From Thauera carbonicopians (GTDB lineage Bacteria > Pseudomonadota > Gammaproteobacteria > Burkholderiales > Rhodocyclaceae): a DNA stretch of 64,000 nt. Position 1 is the stretch's first letter, and each line of letters begins with the position of its first letter. This document shows positions 23,082 through 31,019 of this stretch, piece by piece. The notes under the pieces were generated by a model, which searched no databases, had not been told where the DNA came from, and was given only the letters and a program-made list of their open reading frames with translations. The stretch lies in NCBI RefSeq assembly GCF_025699485.1, contig NZ_JANUXN010000017.1:21126-85125 (forward strand). Direction: 5' to 3'. The translations under genes were made by a program, and so were the position numbers.

Positions 23082-24116
23082 ATGACCGCCCAGACCAATG
23101 CCATGCCTGCCTCGATGTTCGCCGACGCGCGCAAGCTGCTGCCCGGCTTCATGCTGTGCACGGTGATCGCGATTACCGCCGCCTTCGTCTCCGATCACTA
23201 CGGCGGCCCCAAATTCCTGTACGCGCTGCTGCTCGGCATCGCCTTCCATTTCCTCTCGGACAACGACAAGTGCATTCCCGGGATCGAGTTCTCGGCGAAG
23301 AAGCTGGTGCGCATCGGCGTCGCCCTGCTGGGCGCGCGCATCGCCTTCAGTGACGTCGCCGACCTCGGCCTGGCCGGTGTCGGCGCGCTGGCCGGCGCGG
23401 TCGTGCTGACGATCGGCTTTGGCATGCTGATGGCGCGCATGCTCGGCCTGCCTTCCATGCTCGGCCTGATCTCGGGCGGCGCGACCGGCATCTGCGGCAT
23501 CTCGGCGGCGATGGCGATCTCCGCCACGCTGCCGCAGACCAAGGAGAACGAGCACTACACCCTGCTGACGGCGATCGGTGTGGCGACTTTCTCAACCGCG
23601 GCGATGATCCTCTATCCGCTGGTGGTGTCCGCCGGCGGGCTTTCGGTGGGCGAGGCCGGCATGTTCCTCGGCGGCTCGATCCACGACGTCGCCCAGGTGG
23701 TCGGGGCCGCCTTCATGATCTCGCCAGCGGTCGGCGATGCGGCGACGCTGGCGAAGATGTTCCGCGTCGCCATGCTGGTGCCGGTGGTGATGGTGCTCGC
23801 GTTCGGCTTCCGCGCCCAGTCCGCCCAGGCGGCCGGCGGCAAGAAGGCGCCGCTGCTGCCCTTCTTCCTGATCGCCTTCGCCGCGCTGGTGGTGGTCAAT
23901 AGCCTGGGCTGGATTCCGGCCCAGGTGGTCGAGGTGAGTTCGGACGTGTCGCGCTGGTGCCTGGTGATTTCGATCTCCGCACTGGGCGTCAAGACCTCGT
24001 TCGAGAAGCTGGCCGCGCTGGGCTGGAAGCCGATCGCGCTGCTGTCGAGCGAAACCCTGTTCATCGCCTTCTACATGATGGCCATCGTGATGCTGATGCG
24101 CCTGCTGCCGGCCTGA
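23082..24116 (+). CDS. tauZ: YeiH/UPF0324-family putative sulfate exporter (TauZ type)
   Basis: 344 residues, about 10 hydrophobic segments, YeiH/UPF0324 family ([35 protein letters not shown] and [17 protein letters not shown] are characteristic). Family members linked to tauXY-xsc in Rhodobacter/Paracoccus are called TauZ and proposed to export sulfate. It lies 99 bp after xsc 2. It is unrelated in sequence to the TSUP exporter beside xsc 1, so the island carries two exporter types. The transported ion is inferred. Confidence 0.8.
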   Translation: MTAQTNAMPASMFADARKLLPGFMLCTVIAITAAFVSDHYGGPKFLYALLLGIAFHFLSDNDKCIPGIEFSAKKLVRIGVALLGARIAFSDVADLGLAGVGALAGAVVLTIGFGMLMARMLGLPSMLGLISGGATGICGISAAMAISATLPQTKENEHYTLLTAIGVATFSTAAMILYPLVVSAGGLSVGEAGMFLGGSIHDVAQVVGAAFMISPAVGDAATLAKMFRVAMLVPVVMVLAFGFRAQSAQAAGGKKAPLLPFFLIAFAALVVVNSLGWIPAQVVEVSSDVSRWCLVISISALGVKTSFEKLAALGWKPIALLSSETLFIAFYMMAIVMLMRLLPA

Positions 24117-24134
24117 GTCCCCACGGAGACCCCC

Positions 24135-24206
24135 ATGACTGCCCCCGAAAAACTTTCCGCCTCGTTCGCCCACGGCGGCGCAGCGGCCATCTGCAGGACG
24201 GTGTGA
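24135..24206 (+). CDS. Possible 23-codon small ORF between tauZ and thiS
   Basis: ATG at 24135 with GGAGA five bases upstream reads [20 protein letters not shown] and three more residues to TGA, ending 5 bp before the thiS start. It resembles the beginning of a larger protein cut short, or a coupling/leader peptide. No family recognised; coding status uncertain. Confidence 0.25.
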   Translation: MTAPEKLSASFAHGGAAAICRTV

Positions 24207-24211
24207 CGGCG

Positions 24212-24415
24212 ATGCTGACAGTGACGTTCAACGGCCAGACCCAGACCCTGAAGCACCGCCTGACGGTGCGCGACATGCTCGACTACATGGGGCTCGCCGG
24301 CAAGCGGGTGGCGGTCGAGCGCAACGGACACATCGTGCCGCGAGCGGAGCATGGCGAGATCCTGCTCCATGACGGCGATTCGCTGGAAGTGATCGCCGCC
24401 GTCGGCGGCGGCTGA
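24212..24415 (+). CDS. thiS: ThiS sulfur-carrier protein
   Basis: 67 residues with a ubiquitin-like fold pattern ([42 protein letters not shown]) and the C-terminal Gly-Gly needed for adenylation and thiocarboxylate formation. It delivers sulfur for the thiazole ring of thiamine. ThiG follows 54 bp downstream; thiF, thiO/thiH and dxs are not in the window. No TPP riboswitch could be seen upstream. Its location beside xsc (a ThDP enzyme) is unusual. Confidence 0.88.
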   Translation: MLTVTFNGQTQTLKHRLTVRDMLDYMGLAGKRVAVERNGHIVPRAEHGEILLHDGDSLEVIAAVGGG

Positions 24416-24469
24416 GTCCGGCCGCCGGCTGCGGGCCGGCACGACAAGCAGAAAGAGGAGACAACAGAC

Positions 24470-25270
24470 ATGCAGGATCCCTTGATCATCGCCGGCAGGC
24501 CCTACACGTCCCGCCTGCTGGTGGGTACCGGCAAGTACAAGGATTTCGACGAAACGCGGCTGGCGATGGAGGCGAGCGGGGCGGAGATCGTCACCGTCGC
24601 CATCCGCCGCACCAATATCGGCCAGAGCGCGGGCGAGCCGAGCCTGCTCGACTACCTGCCGCCGTCGCGCTACACCTATCTGCCGAATACCGCCGGCTGC
24701 TACACCGCCGAGGATGCGGTGCGCACCTTGCGCCTGGCGCGCGAACTGCTCGATGGCCACGCGCTGGTCAAGCTCGAAGTGCTGGGCGACCCGAACAACC
24801 TCTACCCCAACATGCCCGAGACGCTGAAGGCGGCGCGGACGCTGGTGAACGAAGGCTTCGACGTCATGGTCTATTGTTCCGACGATCCGATCCAGGCCCG
24901 CATGCTCGAAGACATCGGCTGCGTCGCGGTGATGCCGCTGGCCTCGATCATCGGCTCGGGCATGGGCATCCTGAACCCCTGGAACCTGCGCCTGATCATC
25001 GACAACGCCAAGGTGCCGGTGCTGGTCGATGCCGGCGTCGGCACGGCCTCGGATGCGGCGATCGCGATGGAGCTGGGCTGCGACGCGGTGCTGATGAATT
25101 CCGCCATCGCCCATGCGCGCGATCCGGTGCTGATGGCGGGCGCGATGCGCCATGCGGTGCGCGCCGGGCGCGAGGCCTTCCTCGCTGGGCGCATGCCGCG
25201 CAAGCTCTACATGGCGGAAGCATCGTCGCCGGCCACCGGCATGATTTCCCCGCTCGGCAAGGCGGCCTGA
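24470..25270 (+). CDS. thiG: Thiazole synthase ThiG
   Basis: 266 residues, TIM-barrel thiazole synthase. It condenses deoxyxylulose phosphate, dehydroglycine and ThiS-thiocarboxylate into the thiamine thiazole. Motifs: [13 protein letters not shown] near the N-terminus, the Schiff-base Lys in [16 protein letters not shown] (about residue 102), [15 protein letters not shown] and [29 protein letters not shown] precedes the ATG. Co-transcribed with thiS. Confidence 0.95.
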   Translation: MQDPLIIAGRPYTSRLLVGTGKYKDFDETRLAMEASGAEIVTVAIRRTNIGQSAGEPSLLDYLPPSRYTYLPNTAGCYTAEDAVRTLRLARELLDGHALVKLEVLGDPNNLYPNMPETLKAARTLVNEGFDVMVYCSDDPIQARMLEDIGCVAVMPLASIIGSGMGILNPWNLRLIIDNAKVPVLVDAGVGTASDAAIAMELGCDAVLMNSAIAHARDPVLMAGAMRHAVRAGREAFLAGRMPRKLYMAEASSPATGMISPLGKAA

Positions 25271-25314
25271 GCCCGCACCCCAAACGTTTCCGGGAGTGAT
25301 ACCCTCGCGCCTCT

Positions 25315-25527
25315 TCTTTTTTGCCGCCGGGCCGTCCCGAGGCAAAAAGCGCCCCCTCGGGGGGTGGAGCAGGGGTTTCGCGGAGCACTGCTCCGCGCCT
25401 GCGGAACGGGCCGGCTGTGCAAAGCTGGCCCTCTTGCGACCCGCGTAGCGGCGGAGCGTGGAGGCTGATGATCTTTTTGCCGCAGGGCCGCCTCCAAGGT
25501 AAAAGCGCTTTACCGAGGGGCGGCAGC
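25315..25527. repeat. Two diverged copies of an intergenic repeat in the thiG-tauR gap
   Basis: The 307-bp gap 25271-25577 has no gene. It contains TTTTTTGCCGCCGGGCCG..., GGCAAAAAGCGCCCCCTC-GGGGGG from about 25315 to 25371. A degenerate second copy, TTTTTGCCGCAGGGCCGCCTC...AAGCGCTTTACCGAGGGGCGG, runs from about 25472 to 25527. The pattern (T-rich GCCGC-GGGCCG, then AAAGCGC, then a C-run/G-run hairpin) resembles dispersed intergenic repeats common in betaproteobacteria. Function unknown; the hairpins could stop thiG transcription. Confidence 0.6.
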
Positions 25528-25577
25528 AATTCTTGCTGGGCCGCGCCCGGACACGATCGAAAGGAATGATTCCGGCG

Positions 25578-27104
25578 ATGAGCGTCAAACTGACCGGTAC
25601 GATGTGGCAGCAGTTCTTCCAGCGTTCGACGTCTCCGGGTTTGAGCTTGCAGGGGCAGATCCGCGAAATGCTGGTGAGCGCCATCCTCGATGGCCAGCTG
25701 CCGCTCGATGCACCGATACCGTCCAGCCGCGAACTGTCGGCGCAACTGGGCGTTGCCCGCAACACCGTGGTCATCGCCTACCAGCAGCTGGCCGACGAAG
25801 GCTATCTGGTATCGCACGAGCGCAAGGGGCATTTCGTCAATCCGGCGATGCTCGAAGGGCGGGCGCAGCCCGCCGGCGCCACGCCGCCGCCGGCCGAAAC
25901 GGCGCCCACGCCGAGTGCGCGCTCGCCGGAGTGGGGCCGGCGCTTCCGCTTCCGCCCGTCCCTGCAGCGCAACATCGCCAAGCGTGCCGACTGGCAGAGC
26001 TATCCCTATCCCTTCCTGTACGGCCAGTTCGATCCCTCGCTGTTCCCGACCTCGGACTGGCGCGAGTGCTGCATGAAGACGCTGAGCGCGCTGGAGATCG
26101 GCGAGTGGGCGCAGGACCGCATCCTGCGCGACGACGAATCGCTGGTGCGCCAGATCCGCACCCGCGTGCTGCCGCGCCGCGGCGTGTGGGCCTCGGACGA
26201 CGAGATCGTCGTCACCGTCGGTGCGCAGCAGGCGCTCTATCTGCTCGCCGACCTGCTGGTGGGCACGGACACGCCGGTGGGCATCGAGAATCCCGGCTAT
26301 CCCGATGCGCGCAACATCTTCAGCAGCCGCAGTTCGCGCATCGTCGACCTCGACGTCGATGCCGACGGCCTGGTCGCGAATGCCTTGCTGCGGACCTGCG
26401 ACTACGTCTACGTCACGCCCAGCCACCAGTGCCCGACCACGGTGACGATGCCGGTGGCGCGGCGCGAAGCCCTGCTGGACATGGCCGAGGAGGCGGATTT
26501 CGTCCTGATCGAGGACGACTACGACAGCGAGAATCCGTTCGAGGGCGAGCCGGTGCCGGCACTGAAGAGCCTGGACCGGCACGACCGCGTGATCTACGTC
26601 GGCAGCCTGTCGAAGAGCCTCGCACCCGGCCTGCGCATCGGCTACATCGTCGGTCCGGCCGAACTGATCCGCGAGATCCGCGGCATCCGCCGCCTCAACC
26701 TGCGCCACCCGACCGCCTTCATGCAGCGCGCCTTCGCGCTGTTCCTGTCGCTCGGCCATCACGACGCCCTGCTGCGCCGGCTGTCGGCGGCGCACCACGA
26801 GCGTGCGGCATCCCTGATGCAGGCGCTCGACCGCCATCTGCCGGAGTTCCGCTACCGGCCGGTGTCGGGCGGCTCGGCCTGCTGGGTCGAAGGCCCGGCC
26901 TGGCTCGATGCCGCCGAGCTGGCGCGCGAAGCCGAAGCCGAGGGGGTGCTGATCGAGCCGGGCAGCGTGTTCTTCAACGTCGAGCCGCCGCCGGCCAACT
27001 GCTTCCGCCTGGGCTTCTCGTCCATCTCCGCCGGCGACGTCGAAGCCGGCATCCGTCGGCTCGCCACGGCTTTCCAGCGCCTGGAGCCAGCCGGCCGGGC
27101 CTGA
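25578..27104 (+). CDS. tauR: MocR-family (GntR-aminotransferase) regulator, TauR-like
   Basis: 508 residues: N-terminal GntR winged helix (PIPSSRELSAQLGVARNTVV, about residues 35-60), proline/alanine linker, then a class I aminotransferase-like domain (residues about 130-500) with the PLP Lys in YVGSLSKSLAPGLRIGYIVG. ATG 25578 was preferred over ATG 25566 because AAGGA (25561-25565) abuts the latter. MocR regulators called TauR activate taurine genes in Rhodobacter using PLP/taurine chemistry. The gene lies immediately upstream of tauX in the same orientation. Assignment as TauR rests on family plus position. Confidence 0.82.
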   Translation: MSVKLTGTMWQQFFQRSTSPGLSLQGQIREMLVSAILDGQLPLDAPIPSSRELSAQLGVARNTVVIAYQQLADEGYLVSHERKGHFVNPAMLEGRAQPAGATPPPAETAPTPSARSPEWGRRFRFRPSLQRNIAKRADWQSYPYPFLYGQFDPSLFPTSDWRECCMKTLSALEIGEWAQDRILRDDESLVRQIRTRVLPRRGVWASDDEIVVTVGAQQALYLLADLLVGTDTPVGIENPGYPDARNIFSSRSSRIVDLDVDADGLVANALLRTCDYVYVTPSHQCPTTVTMPVARREALLDMAEEADFVLIEDDYDSENPFEGEPVPALKSLDRHDRVIYVGSLSKSLAPGLRIGYIVGPAELIREIRGIRRLNLRHPTAFMQRAFALFLSLGHHDALLRRLSAAHHERAASLMQALDRHLPEFRYRPVSGGSACWVEGPAWLDAAELAREAEAEGVLIEPGSVFFNVEPPPANCFRLGFSSISAGDVEAGIRRLATAFQRLEPAGRA

Positions 27105-27137
27105 GCGGTTCTGCTGGCCCAAACGATTGTTGCCAAC

Positions 27138-27169
27138 TGGTTCTACGCAGATCTTCGACGGTTTTCTAA
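27138..27169 (+). promoter_or_regulatory. Direct repeats upstream of tauX, possible TauR box
   Basis: CTGGTTCTAC (from 27137) and CGGTTTTCTAA (from 27159) share GGTT-(TT)CTA and start 21 bp apart, i.e. two helical turns, the usual geometry for MocR-type sites. They lie about 80-110 bp before the tauX start in the 141-bp tauR-tauX gap. Weak, unproven. Confidence 0.35.
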
Positions 27170-27245
27170 TCTTGAGCCTCGACACCGCTGCGGCCCGGCG
27201 CCGGCGGCGACCGACAACAGACGAGCCAAGATAAAGGAGACCCCC

Positions 27246-27632
27246 ATGACCCAGCCTACCGTCGAGTTCCTGCAAGCCTTCAGCGATGCCTGGAACCGCC
27301 ACGACATCGACGCCCTGATGAGCTTCATGGCCGACGACTGCTCCTTCCATGCCGTGGCCGGCCCCGACCTGCTCGGCCGCAGCTTCGTCGGCCGCGACGC
27401 GGTGCGCGAAGGCTTCCAGCTCGCCTGGCAGACCTTCCCGGATGCGGCCTGGCTCGACGCCGACCACTTCATTGCCGGCGACCGCGGCGTCAGCGAATCC
27501 ACCTTCTCCGGCACCAAGGCCGACGGCACGCGGATCGAGGCGCGCATGGTCGATGTCTTCACTTTCCACAACGGCAAGATCGCGGTGAAGAACGCCTACC
27601 GCAAGGATCGTCCGCCGGTCGCCGCCGCCTGA
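27246..27632 (+). CDS. tauX: Taurine dehydrogenase small subunit-like, SnoaL/NTF2 fold
   Basis: 128 residues of the SnoaL-like (NTF2) superfamily: FLQAFSDAWNRHDIDALMSF at the start, FVGRDAVREGFQLAWQTFPD in the middle and ARMVDVFTFHNGKIAVKNAY at the end. AAAGGAG precedes the ATG. TauX of Rhodobacter/Paracoccus is a small protein of this kind that accompanies the FAD subunit TauY. The next gene, 35 bp on, is the TauY homologue. Catalytic contribution is unknown. Confidence 0.8.
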   Translation: MTQPTVEFLQAFSDAWNRHDIDALMSFMADDCSFHAVAGPDLLGRSFVGRDAVREGFQLAWQTFPDAAWLDADHFIAGDRGVSESTFSGTKADGTRIEARMVDVFTFHNGKIAVKNAYRKDRPPVAAA

Positions 27633-27667
27633 TTCGGATACGGCCCTCACCGATACGGAGTCCGAAC

Positions 27668-29107
27668 ATGGATGCAGCAGCCTTCAATCAATCTGGCGGA
27701 GCGGGGCGGGCCACGGCGCCGTCGGCGCCCTACGATCCGGCCTACGACCCGCTGGTATCGCCCACGCCCGGGCATGGGCGCGACTACGCGCCGACCTACT
27801 GGATCGGCACCGCCGGCGAACCGCCGGAGGACGATGGCCCGATCACCCGCGACATCGACGTCGACGTTGCCATCATCGGTTCCGGCTTCACCGGCCTGAC
27901 CACGGCGATCTTCCTGGCCCAGGAGTACGGCATCAAGGCCACGGTGCTGGAAGCCAACCGCAGCGCCTGGGGCTGCAGCGTGCGCAACGGCGGCCAGGCG
28001 CAATGCGCTTCCGGGCGTCTGAAGCGTTCGCAATGGATCGAGCGCTGGGGCCTGGACACGGCGAAGAAGATGCACCAGGAGTGTCTCGATGGCATGGAGA
28101 ACTTCAAGGAGCTGATCAAGGACATCGACTGCGATCCGCAGCCCGGTGGCCACCTGTACATCGCCCACCGCGACAAGGTGATGCCGGTGCTGGAGAAGGA
28201 AGCCCGCCTGCTACGCGAGACCTTCGGCTACAACGCCCGTATCCTCGACGCCGAGACGGTCAAGCGCGAGTACGTCGACGACAAGGAAGCCTGCGGCGCC
28301 ATGCACGAGCCGGAAGGCATCGGCATCCACGCCGGCAAGCTCGCCTTCGGCTACCTCCGCAAGGCGCGCGCACTGGGCGCCACGGTACATCCGGCCAGCC
28401 CGGTGCAGGGCTGGGAGACGCGCAACGGCGTGCATCACCTGCGCACGCCGGGCGGCATCGTGCGCGCCCGCGCGGTGGGCATCGCCACCGGCGGCTACAC
28501 CTCGAACAGCCTGCATCCGGAGCTGAAGAACCGGCTGCTGCCCATCCTGTCGAACTCCATCGTCACGCGTCCGTTGACGGCGGCCGAGATCGAGGCGTGC
28601 AACTTCCGCACCACCCAGGTCATCACCGATACGCGCGTGCTGCGCCATTACTACCGGCTGATGCCCGACAACCGCGTGCAGATCGGCAGCCGCAGCGCCA
28701 TCTCCGGCATGGATGCGCCGCAGAAGAAGTACGAGGACTTCCTGGTCCGCGACCTGCACCGCAAGTTCCCGGCGCTGGAAGGCATCCAGATCGACTACTC
28801 GTGGTGGGGCTGGGTGGATGTCAGCCACGACATGATGCCGCGCATCTATCAGCCCGATCCGGCGCAGACGATCTATTACGCGCTGGGCTACGGCGGCAAC
28901 GGCGTGATGTATTCGGCCCAGGCCGGACGCCGGCTGGCGCAGTGGATCGCGGGCCGCGGCCGGGAGCTGGAGCTGCCGATCTTCAAGTCCAGGCTGCCTT
29001 TCCCGAACGTGCGCGAAATGGTCGAAGCCGAGATGTTTGCGCCTTTCCGCCGTTTCGGCCAGTGGTGGCTGTACCGCTGGTACCACCTGAAGGACGAGGT
29101 CCTCTGA
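27668..29107 (+). CDS. tauY: Taurine dehydrogenase large subunit-like FAD oxidoreductase
   Basis: 479 residues, DAO/GlyD family flavoprotein. FAD motif DVAIIGSGFTGLTTAIFLAQ at about residue 62, preceded by an unusual extended N-terminus (DYAPTYWIGTAG, typical of this subgroup); further flavin contacts at NGGQAQCASGRLKRS and a C-terminal GYGGNGVMYSAQAGR. Oxidative deamination of taurine would give sulfoacetaldehyde + ammonium with electrons passed to cytochrome c. Context (tauX before, tauKLM after, xsc upstream) supports this; family members oxidising other amines exist. Confidence 0.82.
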   Translation: MDAAAFNQSGGAGRATAPSAPYDPAYDPLVSPTPGHGRDYAPTYWIGTAGEPPEDDGPITRDIDVDVAIIGSGFTGLTTAIFLAQEYGIKATVLEANRSAWGCSVRNGGQAQCASGRLKRSQWIERWGLDTAKKMHQECLDGMENFKELIKDIDCDPQPGGHLYIAHRDKVMPVLEKEARLLRETFGYNARILDAETVKREYVDDKEACGAMHEPEGIGIHAGKLAFGYLRKARALGATVHPASPVQGWETRNGVHHLRTPGGIVRARAVGIATGGYTSNSLHPELKNRLLPILSNSIVTRPLTAAEIEACNFRTTQVITDTRVLRHYYRLMPDNRVQIGSRSAISGMDAPQKKYEDFLVRDLHRKFPALEGIQIDYSWWGWVDVSHDMMPRIYQPDPAQTIYYALGYGGNGVMYSAQAGRRLAQWIAGRGRELELPIFKSRLPFPNVREMVEAEMFAPFRRFGQWWLYRWYHLKDEVL

Positions 29108-29245
29108 GGAGCGCCCGCGAAGACAACAACGACGACGGGACGACAGGGGTGCCCGCATGCCCCGGAGCCCGCTTTGCATGAGCAGTCGAGTTTGCAGCAC
29201 CTTTTCAAACCTATAAGGCCACTTCAAGTGCCCGAGGAGACAATC

Positions 29246-30244
29246 ATGAACATCCGCAAGACCGTACTGATGCCCGTACTGGCCGCCGCCAGCCTGATGA
29301 TGGCCGCGCCCGCGACCATGGCCGCGACCTTCAAGATGGCGATCGGCGATGCCGCCGGCGGCACCCAGTGGGAGCTCGGCACCAGCTTCGCCAAGAGCTT
29401 CAGCGACAAGACCGGCGGCAAGCACAAGGTCGACCTCTTCCCCAACGGCCAGCTCGGCGACGAGCAGGACACGGTGAACAACGCCGGCATGGGGGTGCTG
29501 GACTTCTCCATCGTCGCAATCAACAACATCACGCCCTTCTCGCCGACGGTCGGCGTGCTGACGCTGCCCTACGTGATCCAGAGCGCCGAGGAGGCGAAGC
29601 TGCTGACGCAGGGCGACATCGGCAAGGAACTGGCCGAGAACACCATCCGCGATGCCGGCGTGCGCATCATCGGCTGGTCCTACTCGGGCTTTCGCGTACT
29701 GACCAATTCCAAGCGCCCGATCAAGACCCTGGACGATCTCAAGGGCGTGGTGGTCCGCGTGCCGAAGAACGAGATCATGATCGCCACCTACCAGGCCTGG
29801 GGCATCAACCCGACGCCGATGGCCTGGTCCGAAACCTTCACCGCGCTGCAGCAGCGCGTGGTGGATGGCCAGGACAATCCCTACATCACCGTGTCGGCGA
29901 TGAAGTTCAACGAGGTGCAGAAGTACATCACCAACATCCGCTACCTGTTCTCGCTCGAGCCGCTGATCGTCAGCGAGCAGGTGTTCCAGTCGCAGAAGCC
30001 GGATGTGCAGCAGGCGATCCTGGAAGCCGGCCGCGAGGCAACCGAGCACAGCTACCGCTTCCTGCTCGAATCCGAGGAAAAGATCCGCGCCGACCTGGCG
30101 GCGAAGGGCATGGAAATCTCCGATCCGGCCGATGGCGAGAAGGAGTGGATCGAGAAGGCCACGACCACCGTGTGGCCGAAGTTCCACAAGAGCATCGGCG
30201 GCAAGGACAAGCTCGATGCCACGCTGAAGGCACTGGGCCGCTGA
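29246..30244 (+). CDS. tauK: TRAP transporter periplasmic binding protein (DctP), taurine
   Basis: 332 residues. Clear signal peptide (MNIRKTVLMPVLAAASLMMA, cleavage near residue 27, AMA-ATF). DctP-type solute receptor with FPNGQLGDEQDTVNNAGMG and the conserved Arg region (GVVVRVPKNEIMIATYQAWG). ATG 29246 has GAGGAGA upstream. First of the tauKLM TRAP genes; it should capture taurine in the periplasm for Na+-driven import. Substrate inferred from tauXY/xsc linkage. Confidence 0.85.
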   Translation: MNIRKTVLMPVLAAASLMMAAPATMAATFKMAIGDAAGGTQWELGTSFAKSFSDKTGGKHKVDLFPNGQLGDEQDTVNNAGMGVLDFSIVAINNITPFSPTVGVLTLPYVIQSAEEAKLLTQGDIGKELAENTIRDAGVRIIGWSYSGFRVLTNSKRPIKTLDDLKGVVVRVPKNEIMIATYQAWGINPTPMAWSETFTALQQRVVDGQDNPYITVSAMKFNEVQKYITNIRYLFSLEPLIVSEQVFQSQKPDVQQAILEAGREATEHSYRFLLESEEKIRADLAAKGMEISDPADGEKEWIEKATTTVWPKFHKSIGGKDKLDATLKALGR

Positions 30245-30437
30245 TCCCGCCGGGCCCCCGCATGCGGGAGGTGGCCGGCGCACCGACGGTGCCGGTCGCC
30301 TCCGGGTCCGCGGGGGAAACCCCTCCGCATCTCCAATCCCAACCCGTACCTGCACGGCGCCTTCGCCGCCACAGGGCCGCTGCCTGCAGCGGCCCGGCGA
30401 GGCGCGCCCGAGGTGCAACAGACAGGGAGAGTCCGCC

Positions 30438-30992
30438 GTGTCCGCCAAGCGCGTCATCGTCAATTTCTTTGCAAACATCGAAGAGTACTTTTGTGAAGTG
30501 CTGCTGGCGTTCTTCGTCGTGCTGCTCTTCGTGCAGATCCTGTTGCGCCAGTTCTGGGGCTACACCATCCCGTGGGGCGAGGAACTGGCGACCTACATGT
30601 TCGTCTGGTTCGCCTATCTCGGCGCCGTGGTCGCCGCCAAGATGTCGGCGCACAACCGGGTGTCCTTCCACTTCCGCTACTTCCCGCCGATCGTCAAGAA
30701 GGTCAGCGAGGCGATCGCCGATCTGCTGTGGGTGGGTTTCAACCTCTACATGGCCTGGTTGAGCTACGACTTCGTCTTCAACCGCATGAACCTGTTCTGG
30801 AAGTCGCAGACCATCGGCCTGCCGATGAAGTACTTCTACATGATCCTGCCGGTCGTCTTCGTGCTGATGTCGATCCGCATCCTGTGGAACAACTACCTGA
30901 GCCTGGTCAAGGGCGTCGAGATCCTCGATCCGGAAGCGAAGGAAATCGAGAACATCAAGCGGGTGGCTGCCGTGAGAGCCCAGAAAGGCTGA
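30438..30992 (+). CDS. tauL: TRAP transporter small membrane subunit (DctQ)
   Basis: 184 residues with four hydrophobic helices and the DctQ hallmark around ILLRQFWGYTIPWGEELATY, followed by WFAYLGAVVAAKM. Start is GTG 30438 with AGGGAGA seven bases upstream. The 193-bp gap after tauK holds GC-rich inverted repeats but no gene. It is followed 27 bp later by the DctM subunit. Confidence 0.88.
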   Translation: MSAKRVIVNFFANIEEYFCEVLLAFFVVLLFVQILLRQFWGYTIPWGEELATYMFVWFAYLGAVVAAKMSAHNRVSFHFRYFPPIVKKVSEAIADLLWVGFNLYMAWLSYDFVFNRMNLFWKSQTIGLPMKYFYMILPVVFVLMSIRILWNNYLSLVKGVEILDPEAKEIENIKRVAAVRAQKG

Positions 30993-31019
30993 TTGCCGCC
31001 ACGCGGAGGAGACAAAACA

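Noticed and set aside
21153..23555. 800-codon open frame on the minus strand opposite xsc 2 and tauZ (and a shorter one opposite xsc 1)
   Set aside because: It is antisense to well-conserved genes, rich in Arg/His/Ala as GC-skewed shadow frames are, and has no ribosome site or family motif.
24117..24211. TPP riboswitch upstream of thiS
   Set aside because: The gap is only 95 bp and lacks the conserved CTGAGA and GGGTGC-type core segments of the THI element.
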